From contig NZ_JOFS01000014.1 in NCBI RefSeq assembly GCF_000719285.1, positions 62,001 to 126,000 of the forward strand: a stretch of 64,000 nt of DNA. Direction: 5' to 3'. The translations under genes and the position numbers were made by a program. The notes below the pieces were generated by a model. That model saw nothing but the letters and a program-made list of their open reading frames with translations, was not told the origin of the DNA and did no database searches. Position 1 is the stretch's first letter; each line of letters opens with the position of its first letter. Shown here in pieces: positions 26,604-34,757 of the stretch. Source of the stretch: Streptomyces bicolor. GTDB taxonomy: Bacteria; Actinomycetota; Actinomycetes; Streptomycetales; Streptomycetaceae.

Positions 26604-26948
26604 GAATTCTCCTTGTGGGAGTGGGGGGTGGGGTTCAGTGCGACGTGCTGGTGCGGGTGTGGCGCTCATGGTGGGCCGATGGCATGTGCAGGTCAAGGGT
26701 GACTCGCTGATCGATGGCGAGAACCATGCGGAAATCAGCCGCGCAGTGTACGCGTGCGCCCTCGGTGCGGAGTGGTCCCGGACCAAGTCCACCCAGGGGT
26801 GTGATCCGGACGTGCGGGGCGGCGCGGGAGCGGGGAAGGGTGAGAAACCGCGCAAGGGGGAGCGGTGGGAGCGGCGGGAGTGGTGGGGAACGCCGCACCC
26901 TCCGTCTCCCCGGCTCCTGCGGACGACACCCCAGAGGAACGGCTGATC
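26604..26948. other. 345-bp divergent promoter region, carboxypeptidase / STAND-LuxR
   Basis: No gene is supported here. A candidate carboxypeptidase promoter on the minus strand has TTGACC (26696-26691) and CACCAT (26673-26668) spaced 17 nt. The region's right end contains an alternative upstream GTG (26865) for the regulator. Confidence 0.45.
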
Positions 26949-29387
26949 ATGGGCGGATCAGCGCCACGACGGGACCACCGGCTGCCGGTCGAGACGACCA
27001 GTTTCGTCGACCGGCGTGGCGAACTCGCCGCGGGACGCGAGCTGTTGGCGAGGACCCGGCTGGTCACGCTGACCGGACCCGGCGGCGTCGGCAAGACCCG
27101 CCTCGCCGCGCGCATCGCGGCCGCCGTACGGCGCACCTTCCCGGACGGGGTGCGGTTCGTGCACCTCTCCGGCTTGGACGACCCGGCACTCGTCCCGCTG
27201 GCCGCCGCCGACGCGCTCGACCTGCACGACCACTCCGCGCGGCCGCCGTTGCAGGCGCTGGTGGAGCGGGTGCGGGACCGCCGGCTGCTCCTGCTCATCG
27301 ACAACTGCGAACACCTGCTGCCGGCCTGCGCCGAACTCGCCGCCGCCCTGCTGCACGGCACGCCCGGCGTACGGATCCTCGCCACCAGCCGCCACCGCCT
27401 GGGCCTGACCGAGGAACACCTCCTGGACGTACGGCCGCTGCCGGTCCCCGACCCCGACGGCGACCTCTCCACCCCCGAGGGCTACCCGGCCCTCGCCCTC
27501 TTCGCCGACCGGGCCGCCGCAGTGGTCCCCGGCTTCCGCCTGACCGCCGCGAACCGGGTGGCCGTCGCCCGCCTCTGCCGCCGCCTCGACGGCCTCCCGC
27601 TGGCCATCGAACTCGCCGCCGTCCGTATGCGCGTCCTCGACGTCGACCAGCTCCTCGACCGCCTCGACGACCGCTACCGCCTCCTCACCGGCGGCAGCCC
27701 CGCCGCCCTGCCCCGCCACCAGACGCTGCGCGCGGCGGTCGACTGGAGCCATGAACTGTGCACCGAGCGGGAGCGGTTGGTGTGGGCGCGGTTGTCGGTG
27801 CTGGCGGGCAGTTTTGATCTGGATACGGCGGAGGCGGTGTCTTCAGGGCCGACGGGGGTCCAGGGGGCGGAGCCCCTTCGACCCTCCGACGTCCTCGACG
27901 CCGTCACCGGCCTCGTCGACAAATCCGTACTGTCCCGGGAGAACGGCCCCGACGGCATCCGCTACCGCCTCCTCGACACCCTGCGCCACTACGGCCTGGA
28001 CCGCCTGCGCCGGCTCCCCGGCGAGGAGCCCGCCGCCCGCCGCCGCCAACGGGACTGGATGCTGCACCGCGCCACCGCCTGCGAGCAGGCCTGGTTCGGA
28101 CCCGGCCAGCGAAAGATCGTCGCACGCCTGCGCGCCGACCAGGACAACCTCCGCAGTGCCCTCGACTTCAGCCTCACCACCCCGGGCGAACGCCTCGCCG
28201 GACTGCGCCTCGCCGGCACCCTGTGGTTCTACTGGCACGCCTGCGGCGCCCCCCGCGAGGGCCGCCACTGGCTCGACCGCGCCCTGGCCGCCAACCCGGA
28301 GCCGACCCGCGAACGGGCCCGCGGCCTGTGGATCGCCGGCCTCCTCGCCGCCGCCACCCACGACCTCACCGCCGGCCTCGCCCGTGCCCGCGACGCCCAC
28401 GCCCTGGCCCGCGAACTGGCCGACGAGGCCGAGGCGGCCCACGCCGCGTACGCCATCGGCGTCATCACCCTGTTCCTGGACGACCTCCCGACCGCGCTGA
28501 AGCACTTCGAGGCCAGCGTCGCCCGCGGCCCCGTCCCCGGCCAGCACCTCAGCCTGTACGGCCTGGACCAGGTCGAACTCGCCTGTGCCCTGGGCTTCCT
28601 GGGTGAGGCCGACCGTGCCGTCGAGGTCTGTGAGCGGGCCCGGCGGATGTGCGAACGGCACGGCGAGGAGTGGGTGCACTCGTACGTCCTGCGGATGCTC
28701 GCCCTCGCCCACACCGTGCGGCACGACTGGCGGCGGGCCGAACGCCAGGCCCGCGAGGCCCTGCGTCTCAAACTCGCCGTCCACGACGTCATCGGCATCG
28801 CCCTCACCCTCGACCTCCTGGCCCGCGTCGCCACGGAGACCGGCGCCCACGACCGCGCGGCCGTCCTGCTCGGCGCCGCCGACCGCACCTGGTCCGGCAT
28901 CGACAGCGACCGCTGGGGATCGGCGGCCCTCAACGCGACCCGTCAGGACAGCGAGACCCGCGCCCGCAAGGCCCTTGACGGACCCGCCTTCCAACGGTCG
29001 TACGACCACGGCACCGGACTCGGTCTCGCCGAGACCGTCGCCTACGCGGTCGACGACAGACAGCCCCGGCGGCCGGCAGGCACCCCGGGCACCACGAGCA
29101 GGACACTCAGCGCAGTAATCACCGGCGTCACGAACACGACGGGCGCCACCGGCCCCCGCCAGACGAACGGCAGACCCGGCTCCCCCCACCCCGCCACCGG
29201 CGTCCACCTCACCCGCCGTGAGACCGAGGTCGCCGAACTCGTCGCCCAGGGCCTGGCCAACCAGCAGATCGCCGACCGCCTGATCATCGCCCGCCGCACC
29301 GCCGAGGGCCATGTGGAACGCATCCTCGGCAAGCTCGGCTTCAGCAACCGCAGCCAGATCGCGGCCTGGGTGGCGGCCCAGCGCTGA
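26949..29387 (+). CDS. STAND ATPase LuxR-family regulator (LAL-like) with an inserted hairpin repeat
   Basis: 812 aa from ATG at 26949 (GAGGAA 10 nt upstream); a GTG at 26865 would add 28 residues. An NB-ARC-like ATPase follows [12 protein letters not shown]: Walker A GPGGVGKT (43-50), Walker [30 protein letters not shown]. Then come TPR-like helices (~330-720) and a C-terminal LuxR HTH (~754-812: [25 protein letters not shown]). Such proteins bind an inducer through the repeats, oligomerise with ATP and activate transcription; the target is unknown. At about residues 303-312 a hairpin repeat (27857-27885) adds [13 protein letters not shown] in frame. Two anti-sigma-like genes follow on the same strand, 51 bp and more downstream. 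Confidence 0.88.
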   Translation: MGGSAPRRDHRLPVETTSFVDRRGELAAGRELLARTRLVTLTGPGGVGKTRLAARIAAAVRRTFPDGVRFVHLSGLDDPALVPLAAADALDLHDHSARPPLQALVERVRDRRLLLLIDNCEHLLPACAELAAALLHGTPGVRILATSRHRLGLTEEHLLDVRPLPVPDPDGDLSTPEGYPALALFADRAAAVVPGFRLTAANRVAVARLCRRLDGLPLAIELAAVRMRVLDVDQLLDRLDDRYRLLTGGSPAALPRHQTLRAAVDWSHELCTERERLVWARLSVLAGSFDLDTAEAVSSGPTGVQGAEPLRPSDVLDAVTGLVDKSVLSRENGPDGIRYRLLDTLRHYGLDRLRRLPGEEPAARRRQRDWMLHRATACEQAWFGPGQRKIVARLRADQDNLRSALDFSLTTPGERLAGLRLAGTLWFYWHACGAPREGRHWLDRALAANPEPTRERARGLWIAGLLAAATHDLTAGLARARDAHALARELADEAEAAHAAYAIGVITLFLDDLPTALKHFEASVARGPVPGQHLSLYGLDQVELACALGFLGEADRAVEVCERARRMCERHGEEWVHSYVLRMLALAHTVRHDWRRAERQAREALRLKLAVHDVIGIALTLDLLARVATETGAHDRAAVLLGAADRTWSGIDSDRWGSAALNATRQDSETRARKALDGPAFQRSYDHGTGLGLAETVAYAVDDRQPRRPAGTPGTTSRTLSAVITGVTNTTGATGPRQTNGRPGSPHPATGVHLTRRETEVAELVAQGLANQQIADRLIIARRTAEGHVERILGKLGFSNRSQIAAWVAAQR
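27857..27885 (+). repeat. Hairpin repeat inside the STAND-LuxR gene
   Basis: Outer arms GGGTC/GACCC enclose GGGGC-GGA-GCCCC. The GGCGGAGCC core and nested-arm layout match the three dispersed repeats of this window. It is read through in frame. Confidence 0.65.
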
Positions 29388-29438
29388 GCCACACGACCGG
29401 CACACCCGACACCCCGCTCCCAAGGAGAGCCCACCCCC

Positions 29439-30353
29439 ATGACCCCCCAGCCCGCCCCGCCCCAGTCCCCCTTCGACCACCGCATGGCCGTCTACGCCAC
29501 CGACGAGGAGTTCCTCGCCACCGCCCTGCCCTTCCTCACCGAAGCCCTCGCCGCCCCTGCCGAACCCCCGCCGGTGGCCATCGCCGCCCCCGGCAACCTC
29601 GACCTCCTGCGCGACGCCCTCGGCACCGACGCCAAGGACGTCGGTCTCGTCCCGCACACCGAGTGGTACACCGGCTCCGCCGCCAACGCGATCGCCCAGG
29701 GCGCCGGTTACCTCGCCGCGAACGCCGGCCCCGGCGGCCGTATCCATCTCCTCATGGAACCCGACTGGGGCGGCCGCGCGGGCCGCTCACCTCGGGAGAC
29801 CGCCGAGTGGATCCGCTACGAGGCCCTCGCCAACCTCCTCTTCGCCCCGCTCGCGACGACCGCCCTGTGCGCCTACGACTCCCGCGTCGCGGGCCCCGCC
29901 ATCGTCGCCGCGGCCCGCCGCGCCCACCCCGACACGGACGTGTACGAGGACCCGGTCCGCGTCGCCGCGGAACTCGACGCCGTACCACTGCCACCGGCTC
30001 CCGCCGACGCCGAGCGGCTCCCCGGCCCGGCGCCCACCGCCGACGCCGTACGCGACTGGGCGGGCACGCGCGGACTGGCCGTCGCGGACGCCGAGTTGTT
30101 CGCCACGGCCGTCACCGAGGCGGCCGAGGCCCTCGGCCCGCTCGACGGAGCCGTGCTGTGGGGCATGGCCCCGGCCTGCGTCGCCGAACTGCGCGCCCCC
30201 CGCCGCGTCGACGACCCGCTCGCGGGCTTCGTGCCGCCGCCGAGCGCGGAACTGGAACCCGGGCAGGGGCTGTGGTTCGCGCGGCAGGTGTGCGCGTACG
30301 TCGATGTGCGTGCGGAGGGTGAGGGGACGAGCGTACGGCTGCAGTACGGCTAG
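29439..30353 (+). CDS. MEDS-domain sensor / anti-sigma regulatory protein
   Basis: 304 aa with a CAAGGAG ribosome site. The N-terminal ~180 residues match the MEDS (DcmR sensory) domain: FDHRMAVYATDEEFLATALPFLTEAL, a Rossmann-like AIAAPGNLDLLRDAL, HTEWYTGSAANAIAQGAGYLAA, and CAYDSRVAGPAIVAAARRAHP. The C-terminal ~100 residues resemble a degenerate GHKL ATPase of the RsbW type (DAELFATAVTEAAEALGPLDGAVLWG, LEPGQGLWFARQVCAYVDV), with the N-box Asn not clear. Streptomyces proteins of this layout are annotated as anti-sigma factor RsbA-like. It probably senses a small molecule and controls sigma or anti-sigma-factor antagonist binding. Confidence 0.82.
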   Translation: MTPQPAPPQSPFDHRMAVYATDEEFLATALPFLTEALAAPAEPPPVAIAAPGNLDLLRDALGTDAKDVGLVPHTEWYTGSAANAIAQGAGYLAANAGPGGRIHLLMEPDWGGRAGRSPRETAEWIRYEALANLLFAPLATTALCAYDSRVAGPAIVAAARRAHPDTDVYEDPVRVAAELDAVPLPPAPADAERLPGPAPTADAVRDWAGTRGLAVADAELFATAVTEAAEALGPLDGAVLWGMAPACVAELRAPRRVDDPLAGFVPPPSAELEPGQGLWFARQVCAYVDVRAEGEGTSVRLQYG

Positions 30354-30429
30354 CGGAGTCCCGGTGCAGGTATGGAATCGGGTATTCCTCCCCGTGCGGC
30401 CGTACCCCCGTATCCGCAACCCTGTACCC

Positions 30430-30912
30430 ATGCTGCACCTCTCCGGGGCGCGCTTCCCTGATCCTGATCACCAGTACGGCTCGTATCCCCAACCGCCCAT
30501 GGGAGCCGGCCATCTGAGCGTCGAGTACGACCCCCGTCCCTCCGCGGTCCGTGAGGCCCGTGCGGAGGTCCGGCGGCAGTTGGAGGGATGGGGGCTCGCT
30601 GATCTGGACGACGTGGCGGACGTGGCCGAGTTGCTGGTGAGCGAGCTGGCCACCAACGCCCTGCTGCACTCGGCGAGCCGCTTCCGCCTCACCCTCTTCG
30701 CCGCGCACGGGATCCTGCGCTGCGAGGTCCGGGACGCGGGTCGCCGCGTTCCCACGGTGCTGGACGCGGGGGGCTCGGAGAGCGGTCGGGGGATGTTCCT
30801 GGTGGACGCGCTCGCCCGGCGCTGGGGATGCCATCAGGACGGGACGGGCAAGACGGTGTGGTTCGAGCTCGGGACGTGTGGGTCCGACGACTGCTGTCGG
30901 CGGCAGTCGTAG
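30430..30912 (+). CDS. RsbW-like ATP-binding anti-sigma factor (HATPase_c_2)
   Basis: 160 aa if started at ATG 30430; an upstream GTG at 30364 would add 22 residues. GHKL-fold boxes are clear: N box VAELLVSELATNALLHS, G1 VRDAGRRVP, G2 SGRGMFLVDALA. Streptomycetes have dozens of these single-domain serine kinases and anti-sigma factors that bind SigB-type factors or phosphorylate antagonists. It ends with a Cys pair (SDDCCRRQ) that may be redox-active. The adjacent MEDS gene is its likely functional partner. Confidence 0.83.
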   Translation: MLHLSGARFPDPDHQYGSYPQPPMGAGHLSVEYDPRPSAVREARAEVRRQLEGWGLADLDDVADVAELLVSELATNALLHSASRFRLTLFAAHGILRCEVRDAGRRVPTVLDAGGSESGRGMFLVDALARRWGCHQDGTGKTVWFELGTCGSDDCCRRQS

Positions 30913-30999
30913 GGCCCCGCCAAACCTCGGTGAGCACATCGAGTGGAGATCGCGCACGCCCTCTTGTCCCGTCGGCGCCTTTGCGCTTTCTTGACGCTC

Positions 31000-32319
31000 A
31001 TGGCGGACACCACGGGAAACACAGCGGCATCACCAGTCGGCGAGACGGACTCCCGTCCCCGTAAGTCCAGTTGGCGCTACATCGGCCCCGGCATCGTCGT
31101 CGCCGCGACCGGTGTGGGCGCGGGCGATCTGGTCGCGACTCTCATCGCGGGCAGCAACTTCGGCTACACCCTGCTCTGGGCGGCGATCATCGGCTGCCTG
31201 GTGAAGATCTCCCTCGCCGAGGCGGCGGGTCGCTGGCACCTGTCCACCGGCCGCACCCTCTTCGACGGCTGGGCCAGCCTCGGCCGCTGGACCACCTGGT
31301 TCTTCGTCGGCTACGTCGTGATCTGGGGCTTCGTCTACGGCGCGGCCGCGATGTCGTCCAGCGCGCTGCCGCTGCAGGCGCTGTTCCCGGACGTGATGGA
31401 CCTCGAATGGTGGGCCATCGCCTGCGGCCTGGTCGGCCTGGTCTTCGTCTGGTTCAACAAGTACGCCGTCTTCGAGAAGGTCATGACGGTCCTGGTGGGC
31501 GTCATGTTCGTGGTGACGGTGTACCTGGCGATCCGCGTCACGCCCAACCTCGGGGACGCCTTCGCCGGCCTGCTGCCCGTCCTGCCCGACGAGAAGGACT
31601 CGATCCTCAACACCCTCGGCCTGATCGGCGGCGTCGGCGGCACCATCACCCTCGCCGCGTACGGCTACTGGGTCAACGCCAAGGGCTGGACGAACACCGG
31701 CTGGATGAAGGTCATGCGGCTCGACAACCGCGTCGCCTACGCCACCACCGGCATCTTCGTCATCTCGATGCTGTTCGTCGGCGCCGAGCTGCTGCACTCC
31801 GCGAACATCGCCATCGCCAGCGGCGACAAGGGCCTGATCCAGCTGGGCGACATCCTGGAGGACGAGTACGGCACGGCGACGGCCAAGTTCTTCCTGATCG
31901 GCTTCTTCGCCACCTCCTTCACCTCGCTGATCGGCGTCTGGCACGGCGTGAGCCTGATGTTCGCGGACTTCGTGGCGCGCTACCGGGGGCGGGAGGAGCT
32001 GAAGGGCGAGGAGGTCGCCTCCGGTGAGCGGGAGCGCTCCTGGCCCTTCCGCGCCTACCTGCTCTGGCTGACCTTCCCGCCCATCGTCCTGCTCTTCCAG
32101 GGCCAGCCCTTCCGCCTGATCATCATCTACGGCGTCCTGGGCGCGGCCTTCCTCCCCTTCCTCGCCGGCACCCTGATCTGGCTCCTCAACTCCGCCCGCA
32201 CACCGAGGGAGTGGCGCAACGGGCCGGTGAGCAACGCGATGCTCGCGATCGCGGGCCTGCTGTTCCTGGTCCTGTGCGTGAAGCAGATCTGGGACCAGCC
32301 GTGGGCGGACTTCTTCTAG
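31000..32319 (+). CDS. Divergent Nramp-family transporter
   Basis: 439 aa from ATG at 31000, without a clear ribosome site. About 11 transmembrane segments, beginning GPGIVVAATGVGAGDLVATLIAGSNFGYTLLW, the conserved first-helix region of Nramp proteins. The family normally imports Mn2+ or Fe2+ with protons, using DPGN in helix 1 and MPH in helix 6. Here helix 1 reads GVGAGD, and the helix-6 region (TLAAYGYWVNAKGW) lacks MPH, so the substrate may be Mg2+, another cation or not a metal. Its stop interlocks with that of the convergent gene (shared CTAG). Confidence 0.85.
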   Translation: MADTTGNTAASPVGETDSRPRKSSWRYIGPGIVVAATGVGAGDLVATLIAGSNFGYTLLWAAIIGCLVKISLAEAAGRWHLSTGRTLFDGWASLGRWTTWFFVGYVVIWGFVYGAAAMSSSALPLQALFPDVMDLEWWAIACGLVGLVFVWFNKYAVFEKVMTVLVGVMFVVTVYLAIRVTPNLGDAFAGLLPVLPDEKDSILNTLGLIGGVGGTITLAAYGYWVNAKGWTNTGWMKVMRLDNRVAYATTGIFVISMLFVGAELLHSANIAIASGDKGLIQLGDILEDEYGTATAKFFLIGFFATSFTSLIGVWHGVSLMFADFVARYRGREELKGEEVASGERERSWPFRAYLLWLTFPPIVLLFQGQPFRLIIIYGVLGAAFLPFLAGTLIWLLNSARTPREWRNGPVSNAMLAIAGLLFLVLCVKQIWDQPWADFF

Positions 32320-33581
32320 CGGTACTGGTCCCACTCCGGGCTGAGGGCGATCTCCCGGAGCTGCTTCGTGGTCAGGGCGGGCGTCTCGCGCGTCGGTGCC
32401 TCGTGCTGGGTGCCCGCGTTGAAGGCGCTCACGGCGATACGGAAGCCGTCGGTGCGCAGGGTGTCGACGGTCCACATCGCGCCTCCCGCGACGCCCTTGT
32501 CGCCCGGCCCCTTCCGCTCGATGACCTTGGTGCCGTCGGCCAGGGTCTCGGAGCCGGAGCCGAACAGCTCGTCGGCGACGTCACCCATGCCGTGCTGGAC
32601 GTCGATCTGGACGAGGCTCCTGCCCTTGCCGTCGTCGACGACGACGTACGAGTAGTCACTGCCCCTGTCGACGACCTCGGCGTCCTCGGGGAGGAGCGGC
32701 ACCAGGGTGCCCAGGATCGCCTCGACGGTCGGCTCGGCGGGGGCGCTCGGCGGTGTGACCGTCGCGGTCGGCTTACTGGGATCGTCGGGAATGAACTCGA
32801 CGTACTTGCGCCACACCTGCGCCGTCACCAGCTCCTTCAACTGAGCTGTGGACAGCGGTGGTTCGGGCCTGCTGATCGGCGCGTCCTTCTCGGCGGCGGC
32901 GTTCCACTCGCTGACGGAGACATGCTGTCCGCTGGGCGTGATCAGGTCGGCCGACCACAGCCTGGTGTCGACGCGCCGGTCCGGATACTCGTACCCCTGG
33001 AACAGCTTGAGCAGCGAGCCGTCGGACAGCCTGGTGGAGACGCAGCTGTCGTGCGGGACGAGCGCGTTGTCCGGACAGTCGGTCGTCTCGCGGGCCTGGT
33101 CGCTGCCGGGCTTGACCCGGTTCAGGCTGACGCCGATGGCCCCGGGGCCCTTGCCGTCGTCGTAGACGAGGCGGACGTACGGCGCCGGCATCGAGTCCTC
33201 GGTGCCGCGTGCCTGCTGCTCACTGAACTTTCCCTCGGGGAGCAGGTCTTCGAGTGTCGCGATGAGTTCGCGGCCCGTCAGGGGCACGGCGGACGGTGTG
33301 CCGGAGGGCTGCCCGGCCACGCTGGAGGCGGACGTGGACGTGGACGGCCGCGGGGCCGGGGTGCCGCCCCACGGCGCCAGCAGCGCCCCGCCCACGCCGA
33401 CCAGCGCGATCCCGGCCGCGCCGCCCACCACGGCGGCCCGCCGCCGCAGCCGCTGCCGGCGCCCCCGCACCAGGCCGCCGGCGACCAGCGCGGCCCGGTC
33501 GGCGTCGAAGCGGTCGCCGGCGTCGTGCAGGGCGTGACTGAGCCGCCCCGCGAAGTGCTCCTCGTCGTGTTCCACAGGCAT
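32316..33581 (-). CDS. Membrane-anchored extracytoplasmic protein, partner of ECF sigma
   Basis: 421 aa. A cytoplasmic N-terminus of ~65 residues (EEHFAGRLSHALHDAGDRFDADRAALVAGGLVRGRRQRLRRR) is followed by one membrane helix at ~66-87 and a ~330-residue exterior part with two related blocks, each containing LLP...VRLVYDDGKG or VVVDDGKGRSLVQI and ending ...LR/LKEL...W. Layout and position directly after a sigma gene suggest an anti-sigma or sensor role, but the usual HxxxCxxC zinc anti-sigma motif is absent. No catalytic motif is visible. Confidence 0.72.
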   Translation of the reverse strand: MPVEHDEEHFAGRLSHALHDAGDRFDADRAALVAGGLVRGRRQRLRRRAAVVGGAAGIALVGVGGALLAPWGGTPAPRPSTSTSASSVAGQPSGTPSAVPLTGRELIATLEDLLPEGKFSEQQARGTEDSMPAPYVRLVYDDGKGPGAIGVSLNRVKPGSDQARETTDCPDNALVPHDSCVSTRLSDGSLLKLFQGYEYPDRRVDTRLWSADLITPSGQHVSVSEWNAAAEKDAPISRPEPPLSTAQLKELVTAQVWRKYVEFIPDDPSKPTATVTPPSAPAEPTVEAILGTLVPLLPEDAEVVDRGSDYSYVVVDDGKGRSLVQIDVQHGMGDVADELFGSGSETLADGTKVIERKGPGDKGVAGGAMWTVDTLRTDGFRIAVSAFNAGTQHEAPTRETPALTTKQLREIALSPEWDQYR

Positions 33582-33643
33582 GGCGAAACCACCGTTTCTC
33601 AGGGTCGGGGTGGGGATCGGGGTCGTCGTAGAGGGGCCGCGGG

Positions 33644-34159
33644 TCAGGGCGTCGCGTACTCGCCGAGGTCCTCGCCCAACAGCTGGCGCAACCGCCCGAG
33701 CGCCCGCGTGCACCGCGTCCGCACCGCCGCGGAACTGGCGTTCAGCGCGTCGGCGGTCTCCTCGACGGACCGGTCCTCCCAGTAGCGCAGGACGATCACC
33801 GCCCGGTCCTTGGCGGGCAGGCCGGCGAGCGCCTGGAGCAGGGTCAGCCGCAGCGGCAGGTCGCCGTGGCCGCCGTAGGTCGCCGCGCGGTCGGGAATCG
33901 CGTCCGTGGCCCGCTCGGTGCTGCTGCGCCGCCGTTGGTGGGCGAGGAAGGCACGGGTGAGGACGGTCTGCGCGTACCCGGCGGGGTTCCCCACCCGCGA
34001 CACGCGCCCCCAGCGGACGTAGATCCGGCCGAGGGTCTCCTGGACGAGGTCCTCGGCGAGGTGGGTGTCCCCGGCGGTCAGCAGACAGGCCGACCGGTAC
34101 AGATGGCCGGCCCTGGCCGCCGCGAACTCCGCGTACTCGTCCGCGCGGGCCTGTCTCAT
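33644..34159 (-). CDS. SigE-family ECF RNA polymerase sigma factor
   Basis: 171 aa; ATG at 34159 after GGGGGAG. Region 2 (YRSACLLTAGDTHLAEDLVQETLGRIYVRWGRV) and region 4 (LPAKDRAVIVLRYWEDRSVEETADALNASSAAVRTRCTRALGRLRQLL) are both present, with no C-terminal extension, as in the SigE-70 (actinobacterial) ECF group. It directs RNA polymerase to a small regulon, likely including its own operon. The co-transcribed membrane protein 62 bp downstream probably holds it inactive until an envelope signal arrives (inference). Divergent from the PH-like gene across 130 bp. Confidence 0.9.
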   Translation of the reverse strand: MRQARADEYAEFAAARAGHLYRSACLLTAGDTHLAEDLVQETLGRIYVRWGRVSRVGNPAGYAQTVLTRAFLAHQRRRSSTERATDAIPDRAATYGGHGDLPLRLTLLQALAGLPAKDRAVIVLRYWEDRSVEETADALNASSAAVRTRCTRALGRLRQLLGEDLGEYATP

Positions 34160-34289
34160 CGGCTCCCCCTGTTGCTGTGCGCCGGCTGCTGGTGAGGTCC
34201 TCACTTCACTGATGCGGTGGGGCAGGGAGAATGTTTCACCGCAGCACGCAGAAAGCTCACCGCGAGCACATCGACCGAGGACCCCACGA

Positions 34290-34745
34290 ATGACCGAGCA
34301 GCCCACACCCCCACCCGGCCCGGGCTTCGGCCCACCCCCACCGCAGTATGCGCCCGGGCAGCCCGCGCAGCCGCCGCAGTACCCGCCGGCGCACCAGCCC
34401 GCGCCGCAGTACGCCCCCGCGCCGCAGTCCCCGTACGCCCCGGTCCCGCCCCACCCGGCTCCGGCCGGCCCGGACTTCCTGGCCGTCGACAAGCGCAACG
34501 CGGTCGTCGTCGACGCGTCCGGCGTCGCCTTCGAGATGTCCGGGAACACGCTCGAGTTCCAGTGGCCCGAGATCCGCAGCGTCCACTACAAGGCGAGCCC
34601 GGACGGCAAGGCCCTGATGGTCGCCGTGGTCCACATGGACGGCCGGTTCTACGAGTGCGTGGTGGAGGCCAAGCCCCGGACGAGGCTGCAGGAGTGGTTC
34701 CCGCAGCTCGCCTGGGTGCTCGGCCATTACCGTCCGACGGGGTGA
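34290..34745 (+). CDS. Hypothetical Pro-rich protein with PH-like domain
   Basis: 151 aa. Residues 1-60 are Pro/Gln/Tyr-rich repeats (PPQYAPGQPAQPPQYPP). Residues ~65-150 form the small beta domain AVVVDASGVAFEMSGNTLEFQWPEIRSVHYK ... MVAVVHMDGRFYECVVEAKPRTRLQEW. That domain aligns with the C-terminus of the protein at 24667-25254 (GV-hydrophobic-E-W-EI-V pattern, basic R-R then EW). No function known. Convergent with the chitinase gene, 12 bp apart. Confidence 0.75.
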   Translation: MTEQPTPPPGPGFGPPPPQYAPGQPAQPPQYPPAHQPAPQYAPAPQSPYAPVPPHPAPAGPDFLAVDKRNAVVVDASGVAFEMSGNTLEFQWPEIRSVHYKASPDGKALMVAVVHMDGRFYECVVEAKPRTRLQEWFPQLAWVLGHYRPTG

Positions 34746-34757
34746 GGCCGGCGGCGC

